DNA of 64,000 bases from Deltaproteobacteria bacterium (GTDB lineage: Bacteria > Myxococcota_A > UBA9160 > UBA4427), in contig JADJOR010000024.1 in the NCBI GenBank assembly GCA_016713665.1, forward strand, positions 310,001 to 374,000, given 5' to 3'. The notes beneath the pieces are model-generated. The model was given only the letters and a program-made list of their open reading frames with translations, was not told where the DNA came from and made no database searches. A program made the position numbers and the translations under genes. Shown here piece after piece: positions 17,593 to 27,261 of the stretch; position 1 is the first letter of the stretch; the number at the start of each line of letters is the position of its first letter.

Positions 17593-18788
17593 GCGATCGC
17601 GCCGAGATCCCGGGGACGGGGGCCGATGCGCGCGGCCAGCGATGCGAGCTTCGCCCGGTCGGCGTGATAGGCGCGGAAGAAGTTCTCGCCGACGATCTTC
17701 CGGACTTCGCCGACCGGGACGCCCTCGAAGAGCTCGCGCATGCGCGGCCCGATCTCGGGCCACATGCCCTCGTGATGGCCGAAGTCGGAGCCGAAGACCA
17801 TCTCGTCGACGCCGATCGCCCGGCGCTGGTCGATGTCGGGCCGTCGCATGAGCGAGTTGGCGACGAAGCATTGCCGCTTCCAATACTCGCTCGGAAGCCG
17901 CGGCAGCGGCGCCTCCCGCGCGCTGCGCCAGGTCTTCCCCGTCGCCAGCTCGTCCATGCCCGAGAGCGTCCCCGGGACCCAGTCCGCGCCGGACTCGACG
18001 AAGACGACGCGCAATCCGGGATGCCGCTCGAGCACGCCACCAAACACGAGACACCAGAGAGGCCGGCGGGCGAGAAAGAAGGTCTCCATCACGACGACCG
18101 CGAAGTTCCAGCGATCGTCGCCCACCCACTCGGGCGAGCCGTCGCCGAGATGCACCGAGACCGTCAGGTCGAGCTCGGTGCAGACCCGCCAGAAGGGCTC
18201 GTAGCGCGGATGGTGGAGCAGCGGTTGGCTGTATTCGAGCGGGAGCAGCACGCTATGGCGCAGGCCGTCCGCATGCGCGCGCCGGACCTCGGCGACGGCC
18301 GCGTCGACGTCGGCCAGCGTCGCGAGCGCGATCGTGCCGAGGAGCCGATCGGGGTCGGCCGAGCAGAACTCGGCGAGCCAGCGGTTGTAGGCGCGTGCGC
18401 CGGCCAGCCGCAGCTCGGGCTCGAACCAGCCGGCGATCCCGACCTGGATGATCCCGCCGCCGAGCCAGGGCGCCGTGTTCTCGTTCTGATCGTCGGCGAA
18501 CAGGACCTCGGCGGTGACCCCGTCGAGGTCCATCTCGGCGAGTCGGATCTTCGGGTCCGAGAGGCTCGCGATGCCGTGGGCCTCGTAGCGCGGGTTGCCT
18601 CGCCACCAATCCCAGGCCGCGGGATCGAGGACCGAGGTCGGCTCGTTGGCGGACCAGCGGTGGCGAAACTCGGCCACGAAGCCGTCGAAGCGCTCACGAT
18701 AGGCCGGGTCGAGATAGGGACGATAGGCGGGCGTGGGGAGGCCGACGTGGCCGTCGGCGGAGGCGATCAGCAGGGCATCATCGGACAT
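17589..18788 (-). CDS. Amidohydrolase 2 family protein (TIM-barrel metal hydrolase/decarboxylase)
   Basis: 399 residues. Features of the amidohydrolase 2 family are the early SADGHVG strand (metal-binding D/H), a middle SVHLGDGSPEW, then RVVFVESGADWVP and late FGSDFGHHEG (metal Asp). Members hydrolyse or decarboxylate ring-derived acids. GGGAGG seven bases before the ATG at 18788 sets the start. It overlaps the epimerase gene upstream by 11 bp and the Fe-ADH gene downstream by 4 bp, so the three genes form one operon. Confidence 0.9.
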   Translation of the reverse strand: MSDDALLIASADGHVGLPTPAYRPYLDPAYRERFDGFVAEFRHRWSANEPTSVLDPAAWDWWRGNPRYEAHGIASLSDPKIRLAEMDLDGVTAEVLFADDQNENTAPWLGGGIIQVGIAGWFEPELRLAGARAYNRWLAEFCSADPDRLLGTIALATLADVDAAVAEVRRAHADGLRHSVLLPLEYSQPLLHHPRYEPFWRVCTELDLTVSVHLGDGSPEWVGDDRWNFAVVVMETFFLARRPLWCLVFGGVLERHPGLRVVFVESGADWVPGTLSGMDELATGKTWRSAREAPLPRLPSEYWKRQCFVANSLMRRPDIDQRRAIGVDEMVFGSDFGHHEGMWPEIGPRMRELFEGVPVGEVRKIVGENFFRAYHADRAKLASLAARIGPRPRDLGAIA

Positions 18789-19779
18789 GAAGACCTCCCG
18801 TCCAGACGTGCTTCCGGAGCCACTCGACCGTCTCGCCGAGGGCTGCGTCGAGGCCCTTCGGCGCGTAGCCGAGGCGCTCCCGCGTCCGCGTATTGTCGAA
18901 GTAGGGGACCGGGAACTTCTGATGCGCGAGGGCGACCATGCTGGGGCCGACCTGCTTCTGGAGCTCGGGGCTCGCATCGAGCATCGCGGCGTCGAGGTCG
19001 ACGACGCGGTGGGCGATGCCGGCCATGGCGCAGCCGCGATTCAGGAACTCGGCCATCGTACAGACGTCGGCGTTCGAGGCGAAGGCGAGATAGGTCTCGC
19101 CGCGGACTCCGCGGTCGAGGGCCGCGACCGACGCGGCGGCGACGTCTTCCGCGAAGGACCACGGGATCGGGAAGGCCGTCGCCTGCTTGAGCTCGCCCTT
19201 CAGCGCGAGGAGCAGGCGGAGGTTGAAGCTCGGGGCCTCCATCGAGCGCTGGATGCAAGGGGCCGGGCCGAAGGTGCCACCGGGGATGATGACGCTGACG
19301 TCGAGGCCGGCCTCGGCGCGCTTGATCGCCTCCAGATAGGCGGCGCGCTTCGTCTGGGTATAGGGATCGCTCGAGGCGTTCGGATCGACGGGAGAGGTCT
19401 CGGTCAGGGGCTTCGTCTTGAAGTCGAAGTAGGTCGTCGTGCCGAGGGTCACGACCTTTCGCATGCCGTGCTTCTGCGCGGCGTCGAGGACGTTGCCGAC
19501 GCCGCCCGTGTTGACGCGGAGATGTTCGTTCGGGTCCTGGCTGACGCCGCCGAGGACCGCCGCCGAATGGATCACCGACTCACATCCCTGCGACGCCTTC
19601 AGGACCGACGCCACATCCGAGATGTCCCCGTCGACGATCTCGACGCCGAGGGCGCGCAGCGGCTCGATCTCGCTGCCGGGGCGCGCGAGGGCCCGGACCC
19701 GATCGCCGCGCTCGCGCAGCTGGGCACAGATGTTGGATCCGATGAGCCCGGTTCCGCCGGTCACGAAGATGGTCGCCAT
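18778..19779 (-). CDS. NAD(P)-dependent epimerase/dehydratase-type extended SDR
   Basis: 333 residues. The Rossmann loop VTGGTGLIGSN is at residues 6-16, and the active-site YTQTK follows TTTYFDF. An IPGGTFGP strand and a C-terminal substrate domain complete the extended SDR layout. Such enzymes oxidise or reduce alcohols/ketones including steroid-like substrates and dihydroflavonol-type ketones. It is the first gene of the leftward operon and is divergent, across ~200 bp, from the 19977 gene. Confidence 0.88.
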   Translation of the reverse strand: MATIFVTGGTGLIGSNICAQLRERGDRVRALARPGSEIEPLRALGVEIVDGDISDVASVLKASQGCESVIHSAAVLGGVSQDPNEHLRVNTGGVGNVLDAAQKHGMRKVVTLGTTTYFDFKTKPLTETSPVDPNASSDPYTQTKRAAYLEAIKRAEAGLDVSVIIPGGTFGPAPCIQRSMEAPSFNLRLLLALKGELKQATAFPIPWSFAEDVAAASVAALDRGVRGETYLAFASNADVCTMAEFLNRGCAMAGIAHRVVDLDAAMLDASPELQKQVGPSMVALAHQKFPVPYFDNTRTRERLGYAPKGLDAALGETVEWLRKHVWTGGLHVR

Positions 19780-19976
19780 GGGGTTCTCCTCCGATTCGGA
19801 CGCTAGCTCGGAGACGGCGGACGCGGAGGCTGCGGCGGTTCGGGCGCGGGGGCGGGGTCGGAGGTGCTGATCTAGTCTCGCCCGGAGTCGGTCGGACGGC
19901 CGCGGACCCCGAATGGCTGCGCTCCGGGGGCTCTCTGCGCCCCGGCCCGATGACGAGCCTCGACAGGAGATCCCCC

Positions 19977-21011
19977 ATGACCCATCGCGTCGTTCAATGG
20001 ACCACCGGCCACGTCGGTCGCGAGGCCGCCCTCGGCATCCTGCGCCATCCCGAGCTCGAGCTGGTCGGCTGTTATGCCTGGAGCCCCGAGAAGGAAGGCC
20101 GCGACGTCGGTGAGCTCTGCGGCATCGGCCGCGTGGGCGTGACTGCGACCCGGGACGTGGACCAGCTGATCGCGCTCCGCCCCGATTGCGTCTGCTATAC
20201 GCCGAACCAGCTCGACGTCGACGAGGTCGTCCGGCTGCTCGAGGCCGGCATCAACGTGTCGAGCAGCTATTTCATCAATGGCCGGACCCTCGGCGCCGAG
20301 ACTCGCGGCCGGATCGAGGCGGCGGCGAAGAAGGGCCGCGCCAGCGTCTTCGGGTCCGGCATCTTCCCGGGCTTCGCGAACTTCATCGCGGCGCTGATGG
20401 CGGGGGCGACGCGCGACTTCAAGAAGATCCGATTTCTCGAGTCGGTCGACCTGACCCACTACGACGCGATCGCGAACTACACGAACCTCGGCTGGTCCTT
20501 CGATCCCGACCCGAAGTGGACGGAGATCAACCGCCGCGTGCTCGGCCAGTACGCCGAGTGTGTCGACGTCATGGCGGACATGCTTCGGATCCCGCTGCGC
20601 GAGGTCGCCTTCGAGTACGAGCCTGCCATCACGCCCGAGGACCGCACGATCAAGGGCTTCAAGATGCCGCAGGGCTCGCTCGCAGGTCAGAAATGCACGT
20701 GGCGCGGGATGGTCGGCGATCGGTCGGTGATCGAGCTCGAGGTCGTCTGGAACGCGGGCCGGGGGCTCGAGCCCGAGTGGCCCGTCCATCACGGCTACAC
20801 GATGGAGGTCGAGGGCAGCCCGAACATCCATACGCGGGTCAAGTTCAGCCCCTCGCAGGAGCAGATCGCCTCGGGCCGGGTCGCCGATCTCGCGAATCCG
20901 ATTACGGCGATGCCCGTCGTCAACGCGATCCCGGCGGTCTGCGGCGCGGCGCCCGGCATCCGGACCTACGCGGATCTGCCGCTCATCACGGGGCGGTACG
21001 TGGGGGACTGA
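19977..21011 (+). CDS. Dihydrodipicolinate reductase-like oxidoreductase
   Basis: 344 residues. The N-terminus VVQWTTGHVGREAALGILRH has the G-x-x-G-x-x-x-A NAD(P) loop of the DapB-like group often annotated as dihydrodipicolinate reductase or 2,4-diaminopentanoate dehydrogenase-like. Next come VGCYAWSPEKEGRDVGELCG and CVCYTPNQ. The C-terminal domain is GSGIFPGFANFI onwards. True DapB is only ~270 residues, so a role in lysine synthesis is unlikely; homologues sit in degradation clusters. GGAGATC before the ATG at 19977 sets the start. Confidence 0.82.
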   Translation: MTHRVVQWTTGHVGREAALGILRHPELELVGCYAWSPEKEGRDVGELCGIGRVGVTATRDVDQLIALRPDCVCYTPNQLDVDEVVRLLEAGINVSSSYFINGRTLGAETRGRIEAAAKKGRASVFGSGIFPGFANFIAALMAGATRDFKKIRFLESVDLTHYDAIANYTNLGWSFDPDPKWTEINRRVLGQYAECVDVMADMLRIPLREVAFEYEPAITPEDRTIKGFKMPQGSLAGQKCTWRGMVGDRSVIELEVVWNAGRGLEPEWPVHHGYTMEVEGSPNIHTRVKFSPSQEQIASGRVADLANPITAMPVVNAIPAVCGAAPGIRTYADLPLITGRYVGD

Positions 21012-21077
21012 GGCCATCGATGTAAGGGGTGCCGGACTCTTCCGTGAAGTTCACCTCGGGATCTGGAGGCGTGGCCG

Positions 21078-21548
21078 TCATCGCGCGAGCCAGAATTTCC
21101 ACCATGGAATCCGTCGTTCGGCACCGGAATAAGGCTGAACGAGCGAGATGGAGATGGTGAATGAGCCGATCCGATGAGGACCCGGGGCGGTTCCGAGTCC
21201 GTTGATCCGCGTGAACCGACCCGATGGGACCTCATGCTGACCGAACCAGACGGATCCCTGGATCGCTTCAACGACGAGGTGGTGTCCACGACCGATTACC
21301 TTCGAGTGAAACGGGCTCACCTCGTCGGAATCGATCACGATCGTGCAGCTTGGGCTACGGCCAATGGTGATCCCCTCGGACCAGAGCGATTGCCAGGTTC
21401 CGACCTGTGCGGTTCGATTGTGGCCGCCGACGGAATCCGCCACCGTGACATAGATTTTCCGGTCGTTCATCGGGACGCTCCGGTCGTCGTGTCGCATGAT
21501 CGCCCGATCTGATGTCCCTTCACGAAGGTCCGAATCGGCGTTTCGCAT
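21078..21548 (-). CDS. FHA domain protein
   Basis: 156 residues. Residues ~60-125 contain ITIGRSPSCTIVIDSDEVSP followed by FHSKV, the GR-S-x-H/S core of forkhead-associated phosphothreonine-binding domains, with the later strand SVWFGQHEVPSG. The ATG at 21548 is chosen because GAGGAG lies eight bases upstream; ATGs at 21497 and 21470 would trim a poorly conserved N-terminus. No kinase gene is visible nearby. It is convergent with the 19977 gene. Confidence 0.75.
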   Translation of the reverse strand: MRNADSDLREGTSDRAIMRHDDRSVPMNDRKIYVTVADSVGGHNRTAQVGTWQSLWSEGITIGRSPSCTIVIDSDEVSPFHSKVIGRGHHLVVEAIQGSVWFGQHEVPSGRFTRINGLGTAPGPHRIGSFTISISLVQPYSGAERRIPWWKFWLAR

Positions 21549-21613
21549 CGATCGACTCCTCGCCGCAGATCGTCCAATTTCGACCCGCGCTCCCCTCGAG
21601 CTCGAGACCTCGT

Positions 21614-22357
21614 CTATTCCTTCGCGCTGCGCCCCCGCGCCTCGATTCCGGCGATCACGAAGCCGATCGATTCCTCGAAGAAGGTCTCGAAGGTCTCGCG
21701 CGGATCGCGGTGGGCCAGAGCAGTCCAGCTCGCGACGAACGCTTCGGGCAGGCCGCGGGTCATGTCTTCGACGTACTCCCGATTGGCGGCGGGTCCGGCG
21801 GCGGCTCGCGCCGATTCGAGGGTTCCGACGGCAAAGACCGTCTGGACGAGGGTCTGGGCGCCGAAGAGCGTCGACTCGCTGGAGAGACCGCTTTCGGCGA
21901 GCGCGCGACAGAGCGCGGCGACGCATTGCATCGTGAACGGGGCGAAGGCGCGGTGGCCGACGACGCGCAGCTCGGGCTGCTCGCGGATCAGGATCCGGAT
22001 CGACCGGCAGAGGGAGCGGGTGCGTTCTCGCCAATCGCCCGGCGCATCGGGGGGCAGGAGCAGCTCGCCGCTCGCGGCGACGGCCGAGAGCGCGTCGAGC
22101 AGCTCGGCCTTGCTCTCGAAGTGCCAGTAGAGGGCGGCGACGTCGACGTCCAGCACGCGGGCGATGGCGCGCATCGTGACACCGCGCGGTCCCGCGCTGC
22201 GGGCGAGCTCCCGGGCGGCGGCGAAGATCCGCTCGCGATCGAGCTGGCGGGCATGACCGCGCCCCCGAATCGCATGCGCCGGCTTGCCTCCCAAATCGGA
22301 CCTCCCTGGCTCGGATCGCCGTGTCGGGACCGTATTCAGCGGTGTTGAATTCTTCAA
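21614..22357 (-). CDS. TetR/AcrR family transcriptional regulator
   Basis: 247 residues. The helix-turn-helix region GVTMRAIARVLDVDVAALYW and HFESKAELLDAL is typical TetR; the rest is a helical ligand domain. The N-terminus is long and the exact start is unsure. It is divergent from the P450 fusion gene at 22503, and an inverted repeat ATTCA-N7-TGAAT at 22334-22350 lies at its 5' end. It is therefore the likely regulator of that gene. Confidence 0.87.
   Translation of the reverse strand: MKNSTPLNTVPTRRSEPGRSDLGGKPAHAIRGRGHARQLDRERIFAAARELARSAGPRGVTMRAIARVLDVDVAALYWHFESKAELLDALSAVAASGELLLPPDAPGDWRERTRSLCRSIRILIREQPELRVVGHRAFAPFTMQCVAALCRALAESGLSSESTLFGAQTLVQTVFAVGTLESARAAAGPAANREYVEDMTRGLPEAFVASWTALAHRDPRETFETFFEESIGFVIAGIEARGRSAKE
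22334..22350. promoter_or_regulatory. Inverted repeat, possible TetR operator
   Basis: ATTCA-GCGGTGT-TGAAT, a 5+5 inverted repeat with a 7-base spacer. It lies at the start of the TetR gene, on the side facing the divergent P450 fusion. It overlaps the annotated first codons of the regulator, which may mean the true start is further in. Operator function is inferred from position only. Confidence 0.35.
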
Positions 22358-22502
22358 GTCCGCGCGCTAACGATTCTCGATCGGGCTGAAATCGAGGGTG
22401 CCCACCGCGAGGCCCGCTGGCAAGTCCCGATCGGCCCCGGCAGTCCCGAGAGATGGCCCGAGCTGGCCCCGATCTGGCGCCGAGATGGCAAGGAGGCGAT
22501 CC

Positions 22503-24803
22503 ATGCGCGCACCGCTCTACTCCGCGAATCCCGAAGAGATCTTTGAGCGACGGACCATCGACGACCCGCCGTCGTTCTACGCGCGACTTCGCCGCTCCGC
22601 GCCGATCGCGCGCATCGCCGAGACGGGGGCGCATATCGTGACGACATGGGCGCTGGTCGACGAGGCCCTCGGTCGCGAGGCGGATTTCTCGGCGAACCTG
22701 ACGGGGCTCCTGATCCGTGACGCCGCCGGGCAGCCCGCGATGCTGCCGATGAAGGATACCGGCGCGACGCAGGTCATCTCGACCGCCGACGAGCCCGACC
22801 ACACGGTCCACCGTGATCTGCTCCAACGCCGCCTGACCCCTGCGCGCATCGCCGAGATGGAGTCGCTCATCGCGCGCTGGGCCGACGAGGCGGTCACGCC
22901 CCTCGTCCGCGCCGGCGGCGGCGACTTCGTGGCCGTGACCGAAGGGGTTCCTGCGCTCGTCCTCGCGAACCTGCTCGGCCTGCCCGAGAGCGACATCGCC
23001 TCCTTCCGCATCTGGTCGATGATGGGCGGCGACATGCTCGCCGGCGACGTCGAGGCCGATCGCATGCGCTTCCTCTTCGAAGAGAACGAGCGCATGAACG
23101 CCTATCTCTCGAGCCATCTCGACCGCGCCGATCCCGCGACCGCCGAGGCGCCCGACGCGACGCTGCTCGCGATCCTCGCGCGCGCCATCGGCGACGGACA
23201 CGTCGACCGCAAGACGGCGCTCGGCATCTCGACGATCCTCTTCGGCGCCGGCGGCGAATCGACGGCGTCGTTGATGGGATCCTGCCTCTACCGCCTGGCC
23301 CGCGACCCGGTGATGGCCGAGGAAATGCGGGCGGATCCGACGCTCGTCGCACGCTTCGTCGAGGAAGTGGTCCGCCTCGAGCCGCCCTTCAACTTCCACT
23401 ACCGCTCGGTGCGCCGCGCCTGTCGGCTCGGCGGCTTCGACCTCGAGGCTGGGGACAAGCTGATGCTCTCGTGGTCGGCGGTGAATCGGGACGAGGCGGC
23501 CTTCGAGGATCCCGATGCACTGCGCCTCGATCGGCGTCATCCAAAGAACCACATGGGATTCGGCCGGGGTCGCCATTTCTGCCTCGGCGCCCATCTGGCC
23601 CGCCTCGAGGCGCGCTGCATCCTCGAGAGCCTGCTACGGCAGACGCGCAAGATCGCCTTCGATCCGGCCAGGCCGCCCGTCTGGACGCGGAGTATCTTCG
23701 TCCGCCGACTGGAGCGGATTCCGCTGGCTGTGGTCGCCTATCGCGAGTCCGGGAGGGGCAGGACGGTCGTGAAGACACTGAAGACGGAGATCGCGATCGC
23801 GGCCTCGCCGCAGACGGTGTGGAGCGTCCTCGACGATCTCGCTCGTTACGGGGAATGGAACGCGCTGGTGCCGCGGATCGCGGGGCGGACGACCGTCGGC
23901 CGGCTCCTCGACGCGGCGATCGCCTACACGGGACAGTCGGCGATCGACTTCCAGCCGAAAATCCTCCGCATCGTCGGGGCGCGTGAGCTTCGCTGGGTCT
24001 CCGAGATCCCGGGCGATCCGCCTTCGCGGGCCGAGCATTACTTCATCCTGACCCCGAGCGCCGACGGTGGAACCCATCTCGAGAACACCGAGATCTTCGA
24101 GGGGCCGATCGCCGACGCCATCTGGCCGATGATCGATGGCGTCGGCCGGCGCGACTTCGAGAAGATGAACCGCGATCTCAAGGCGCGGTCCGAGGCGCTC
24201 GAGCGGGGGAGTGTCGCGCTGCATCCCGTGATCGATTCGGCGCGTCCTTCGGAGATTTCTGCAGCAGCAGATGCGGGGCGATCGAGCGCGCCGGTCGAGA
24301 GCGCGATGGCGCTGCGCTGCGTCTGCGAGAAGGATCCGGTCGAGCTCCGCGTCGACGCGAAGCCGATGCATCCCCATCTCTGCGGCTGCAGCCAGTGCTG
24401 GAAGCCTTCCGGCGCCGTCTTCGCGCTGATCGCCGTCGCGCCCGCCGGCTCGGTCTCGGTCCAGGCCGGCGCCGAGGCCCTCGCCGTCGCCGATCCGACG
24501 AAGGCGATCGCGCGCTCGGCCTGCCGGCGCTGCGGGACCCACATGGTCGGTCGAGTCGCGGATCCGGACCACCATTTCTACGGCCTCGACTTCTTCCATC
24601 CCGAGCTCGCCGTCGGCGCCTGTCCGGCCCCGGAGTTCGCGGGCTTCGTCTCGTCGATCATCGAGACCGGGGCGAGCCCTTCGAACATGGCCGCGATCCG
24701 CCGCCGGCTCGCCGAGCTCGGCATCCCCGCCTGGGACGCATTCTCGCCCGAGCTGATGGACCTGATCGCCTGGCACCGGGTCAAGCTCGCCCGCACGCGT
24801 TGA
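22503..24803 (+). CDS. Cytochrome P450-SRPBCC-S-(hydroxymethyl)glutathione synthase (Gfa) triple fusion
   Basis: 766 residues with three complete modules. Residues 1-~412 are a P450: I-helix FGAGGEST (247-254), ExxR E288-R291, and haem loop FGRGRHFCLG with Cys360. Residues ~425-565 are a START/SRPBCC-type ligand-binding domain (IAIAASPQTVWSVLDDLARY opening). Residues ~600-760 are a Gfa domain: C606/C608, CGCSQCWKPSG (C627, C629, C632), CRRCGTHM (C674, C677), GLDFFHPE, and EFAGFVSSIIE. AGGAGG before ATG 22503 sets the start. Gfa-type proteins are linked to formaldehyde capture on glutathione, so an oxidative demethylation with built-in formaldehyde handling is an attractive inference. Confidence 0.9.
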   Translation: MRAPLYSANPEEIFERRTIDDPPSFYARLRRSAPIARIAETGAHIVTTWALVDEALGREADFSANLTGLLIRDAAGQPAMLPMKDTGATQVISTADEPDHTVHRDLLQRRLTPARIAEMESLIARWADEAVTPLVRAGGGDFVAVTEGVPALVLANLLGLPESDIASFRIWSMMGGDMLAGDVEADRMRFLFEENERMNAYLSSHLDRADPATAEAPDATLLAILARAIGDGHVDRKTALGISTILFGAGGESTASLMGSCLYRLARDPVMAEEMRADPTLVARFVEEVVRLEPPFNFHYRSVRRACRLGGFDLEAGDKLMLSWSAVNRDEAAFEDPDALRLDRRHPKNHMGFGRGRHFCLGAHLARLEARCILESLLRQTRKIAFDPARPPVWTRSIFVRRLERIPLAVVAYRESGRGRTVVKTLKTEIAIAASPQTVWSVLDDLARYGEWNALVPRIAGRTTVGRLLDAAIAYTGQSAIDFQPKILRIVGARELRWVSEIPGDPPSRAEHYFILTPSADGGTHLENTEIFEGPIADAIWPMIDGVGRRDFEKMNRDLKARSEALERGSVALHPVIDSARPSEISAAADAGRSSAPVESAMALRCVCEKDPVELRVDAKPMHPHLCGCSQCWKPSGAVFALIAVAPAGSVSVQAGAEALAVADPTKAIARSACRRCGTHMVGRVADPDHHFYGLDFFHPELAVGACPAPEFAGFVSSIIETGASPSNMAAIRRRLAELGIPAWDAFSPELMDLIAWHRVKLARTR

Positions 24804-25916
24804 GCAGGCGACGCCGATCGATCCAGCGCGCGCCGAGGCTCGCGCTGCAGCTCGGGGAGATGGACGCCGATCCCGAGCGGACCGCCCTCGGACGCCTGCT
24901 CATGTTCGAGGACTGCGCGCGCAACGCCGCCAATCGGTTGCTGATCCGGGACCTGCTGAAGCGCCATCCGGAGATCCTCGAGATTCCGATCGAGAAGCCG
25001 GTGATCGTGGTGGGGCTCCCGCGTTCGGGGACGACTCATCTCGTGAACCTCCTCGCGGCGGACTCGCGCTTCCGCTCGCTCCCGTTGTGGGAGTCGTACG
25101 AGCCGGTGCCGAATCCGCGGGAGTCCGTTCCGGGCGACGGGATCGATCCCCGCTGGACCCGGGCGAACGAGTCCTGGAAGTCGATGCAATCCGCCGCGCC
25201 ACTGCTCGCCGCGATGCATCCCATGGAGCCCGACCACGTCCACGAGGAGAACGAGCTCATGGCTCCGGACTTCTCGAACTACAACCTCGAGTGGGTCGCG
25301 CGCACGCCGAAGTGGCGCGACGCCTACCTCGCGACGGATCAGACGCCCGCACTACGCCTACATGAAGACGGTGCTCCAGATCCTGCAGTTCTACCGGCCG
25401 CGGGGGCGCTGGGTCCTCAAGTCGCCACAGCATCTCGAGCAGCTCGGTCCGCTGCTCGCGACCTTCCCCGATGCGACGATCGTCGTGACCCATCGCGATC
25501 CCGTCGCCGTCGTCCAGTCGACGATCACGATGGTCTGCTATATCGCGCGCACCAACTACCGCACGACGCGGCCCGAGTGGTACCGCGACTACTGGACCGA
25601 CCGGATCCGGCGGCTGCTCGACGCGTCGGTCCGCGACCGGCATCGGCTGCCCGCCGGCCGGACCGTCGACGTGCTCTTCCACGAGTACATGGCGGACGAG
25701 ATGGCGACTCTCGAGCGGGTCTACGCCTGCGCCGGCATCGAGCTGACGCAGAAGGCGCGCTCGGAGATCGGGGCGTATCGAACCGCGCATCCGAGCGGCA
25801 AGGAAGGGCGCGTCGTCTACGACCTGCGCCGCGACTTCGGCGTCGGCGCCGAGGAGATCCGGGCCCGCTTCGGGTTCTATCTCGAACGCTTCCCCGTCCG
25901 GATCGAGGTTTCGTAG
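24800..25916 (+). pseudogene. Sulfotransferase family protein, single-base frameshift
   Basis: The first frame runs from about 24800 (TTG overlapping the upstream stop; ATG 24860 is an alternative) through VVGLPRSGTTHLVNLL, the PAPS 5'-phosphosulfate loop, to LATDQTP near 25348. The second frame continues as HYAYMKTVLQILQFYRPRGR and WVLKSPQHLEQL, VTHRDPV (3'-phosphate loop), to 25916. One extra base near 25349 accounts for the break. Joined, it is a ~370-residue sulfotransferase of the same family as the gene at 27254, with a shortened N-terminus. The indel may be real or an assembly error. Confidence 0.8.
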
Positions 25917-26133
25917 AACGTTCGACGAGCGAAGGGATGTGTTCGACGCGGGGCGCTCTGTGCATCTTCGTCAGACGTCGAGCGCGCTCGCGTCCAATCC
26001 GGCGCATCGAACGCGAGAAACCTGGACTCCAGGGGCGGGCGAGTCTGCGATGACGTTTCTCCCGGTCGGCTCCCACGGATAGCTTCCCTCCTCGATCGCG
26101 GAGCGCTGCTTCTCCGCCGAAAGCGAGGGTGTC

Positions 26134-27261
26134 ATGGGACAGGTCGAGTCACCGTCCGTCGAGCGCGTCGTCGATGGTCGGACCTGGGAGGATTTCTGCG
26201 ACGGCCTGAAGGCGGCGGGCGCGATCGTGCTGGCGGCGGATACGCCCGCTGATCCGGTGCTCCGCGCCGAAGGCTGGCGCTACCTGACGCGCCTCACGCG
26301 CGCTGCGCTCGAGACCTTCGTCGAGGCCTCCGACGCCCAGGCGCCGCAATTCCAGCGCACCACGGGGCCGACCATCAAGATGGGGATGGACAACCCGGAC
26401 AACGTCTATCTGAATGCGCCCGTGAACGGAAACTTCCGCTACGAGATCACCGGCCGCCGCGGCACCGTCCACTACCTCGGCTTCGGCACCCAGGCGGGCA
26501 ACTACGGCGCGACCGGGAGCCTCGACACGACGGGCTCCCTCGACGCCGCGAACATGAAGATCGAGGCCGACGGCTCCTTCCGCGTGATCGCGTCGAGCGA
26601 GGATCCCCGCGACGGCTCGAATTGGCTCCGGATGCGGCCCGATACGCGGATGATCCAGGTTCGGCAGACCCGCGTCGACCACCGCAGCGAGATCCTCGCG
26701 GAGGTCGACATCCGGCGAGTCGATGGCCCCGGTCGACCGCGACCGCTGTAGCCCGAGCGCCTCGATCGGATGCTCCAGGGCGCGGCGGGCTTCGTGCGCG
26801 GCTGCGCGGGGCTCTTCAAGACGTGGTCGGACGGCTTCCAGGCCCACGTCAATCGCCTGCCGCGCTTCGCCCCGGAGCGCGCCCTCGCGGCGGGTGGGGA
26901 TCCGAACATCGCGTACTTCCACTCGGCGTTCCGGATCGCGCCCGACGAGGCCCTCGTCGTCGAAGTCGTGCCGCCCGAATGCGACTACTGGAACTTCCAG
27001 CTCGCGAACTACTGGCTCGAGTCCCTCGACTACCGCTTCTACGACATCCACGTCAACAAGGGGACGGCCACCGTGCGACCGGACGGCTCGCTCCGGATCG
27101 TGATCGCCCACGAGGACCCGGGCTGCGACGACTGGCTCGATCCCTGCGGCCACGTCGAGGGCACGATGTGCTGGCGCTGGGTGCGCGCGAAGACGCATCC
27201 GGAGCCGACGTGTCGCTTGGTGAAGCTCGCCGATCTCCGACGCGAGCTCGCGGATGGCTGA
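26134..27261 (+). pseudogene. DUF1214-type protein interrupted by an in-frame TAG
   Basis: Residues 1-205 (MGQVESPSVERVVDGRTWED opening; IKMGMDNPDNVYLNAPVNG; GTVHYLGFGTQAGNYGATG) end at TAG 26749-26751. The same frame continues without a shift as PERLDRMLQGAAGFVRGC, IAYFHSAFRIAPDEALVVEV, YWNFQLANYWLESLDYRF to 27261. Together they make the ~375-residue DUF1214-containing protein found beside sulfotransferases and P450s in related clusters. A TAG where Ser/Thr-like codons are expected indicates a point mutation, base-call error or, less likely, readthrough. Two separate polypeptides are also possible. Confidence 0.75.

Noticed and set aside
24395..26053. Long + strand frame of 552 codons
   Set aside because: Only its middle is a real sulfotransferase half; the ends are high-GC shadow of the Gfa domain and of the continued frame after the indel.
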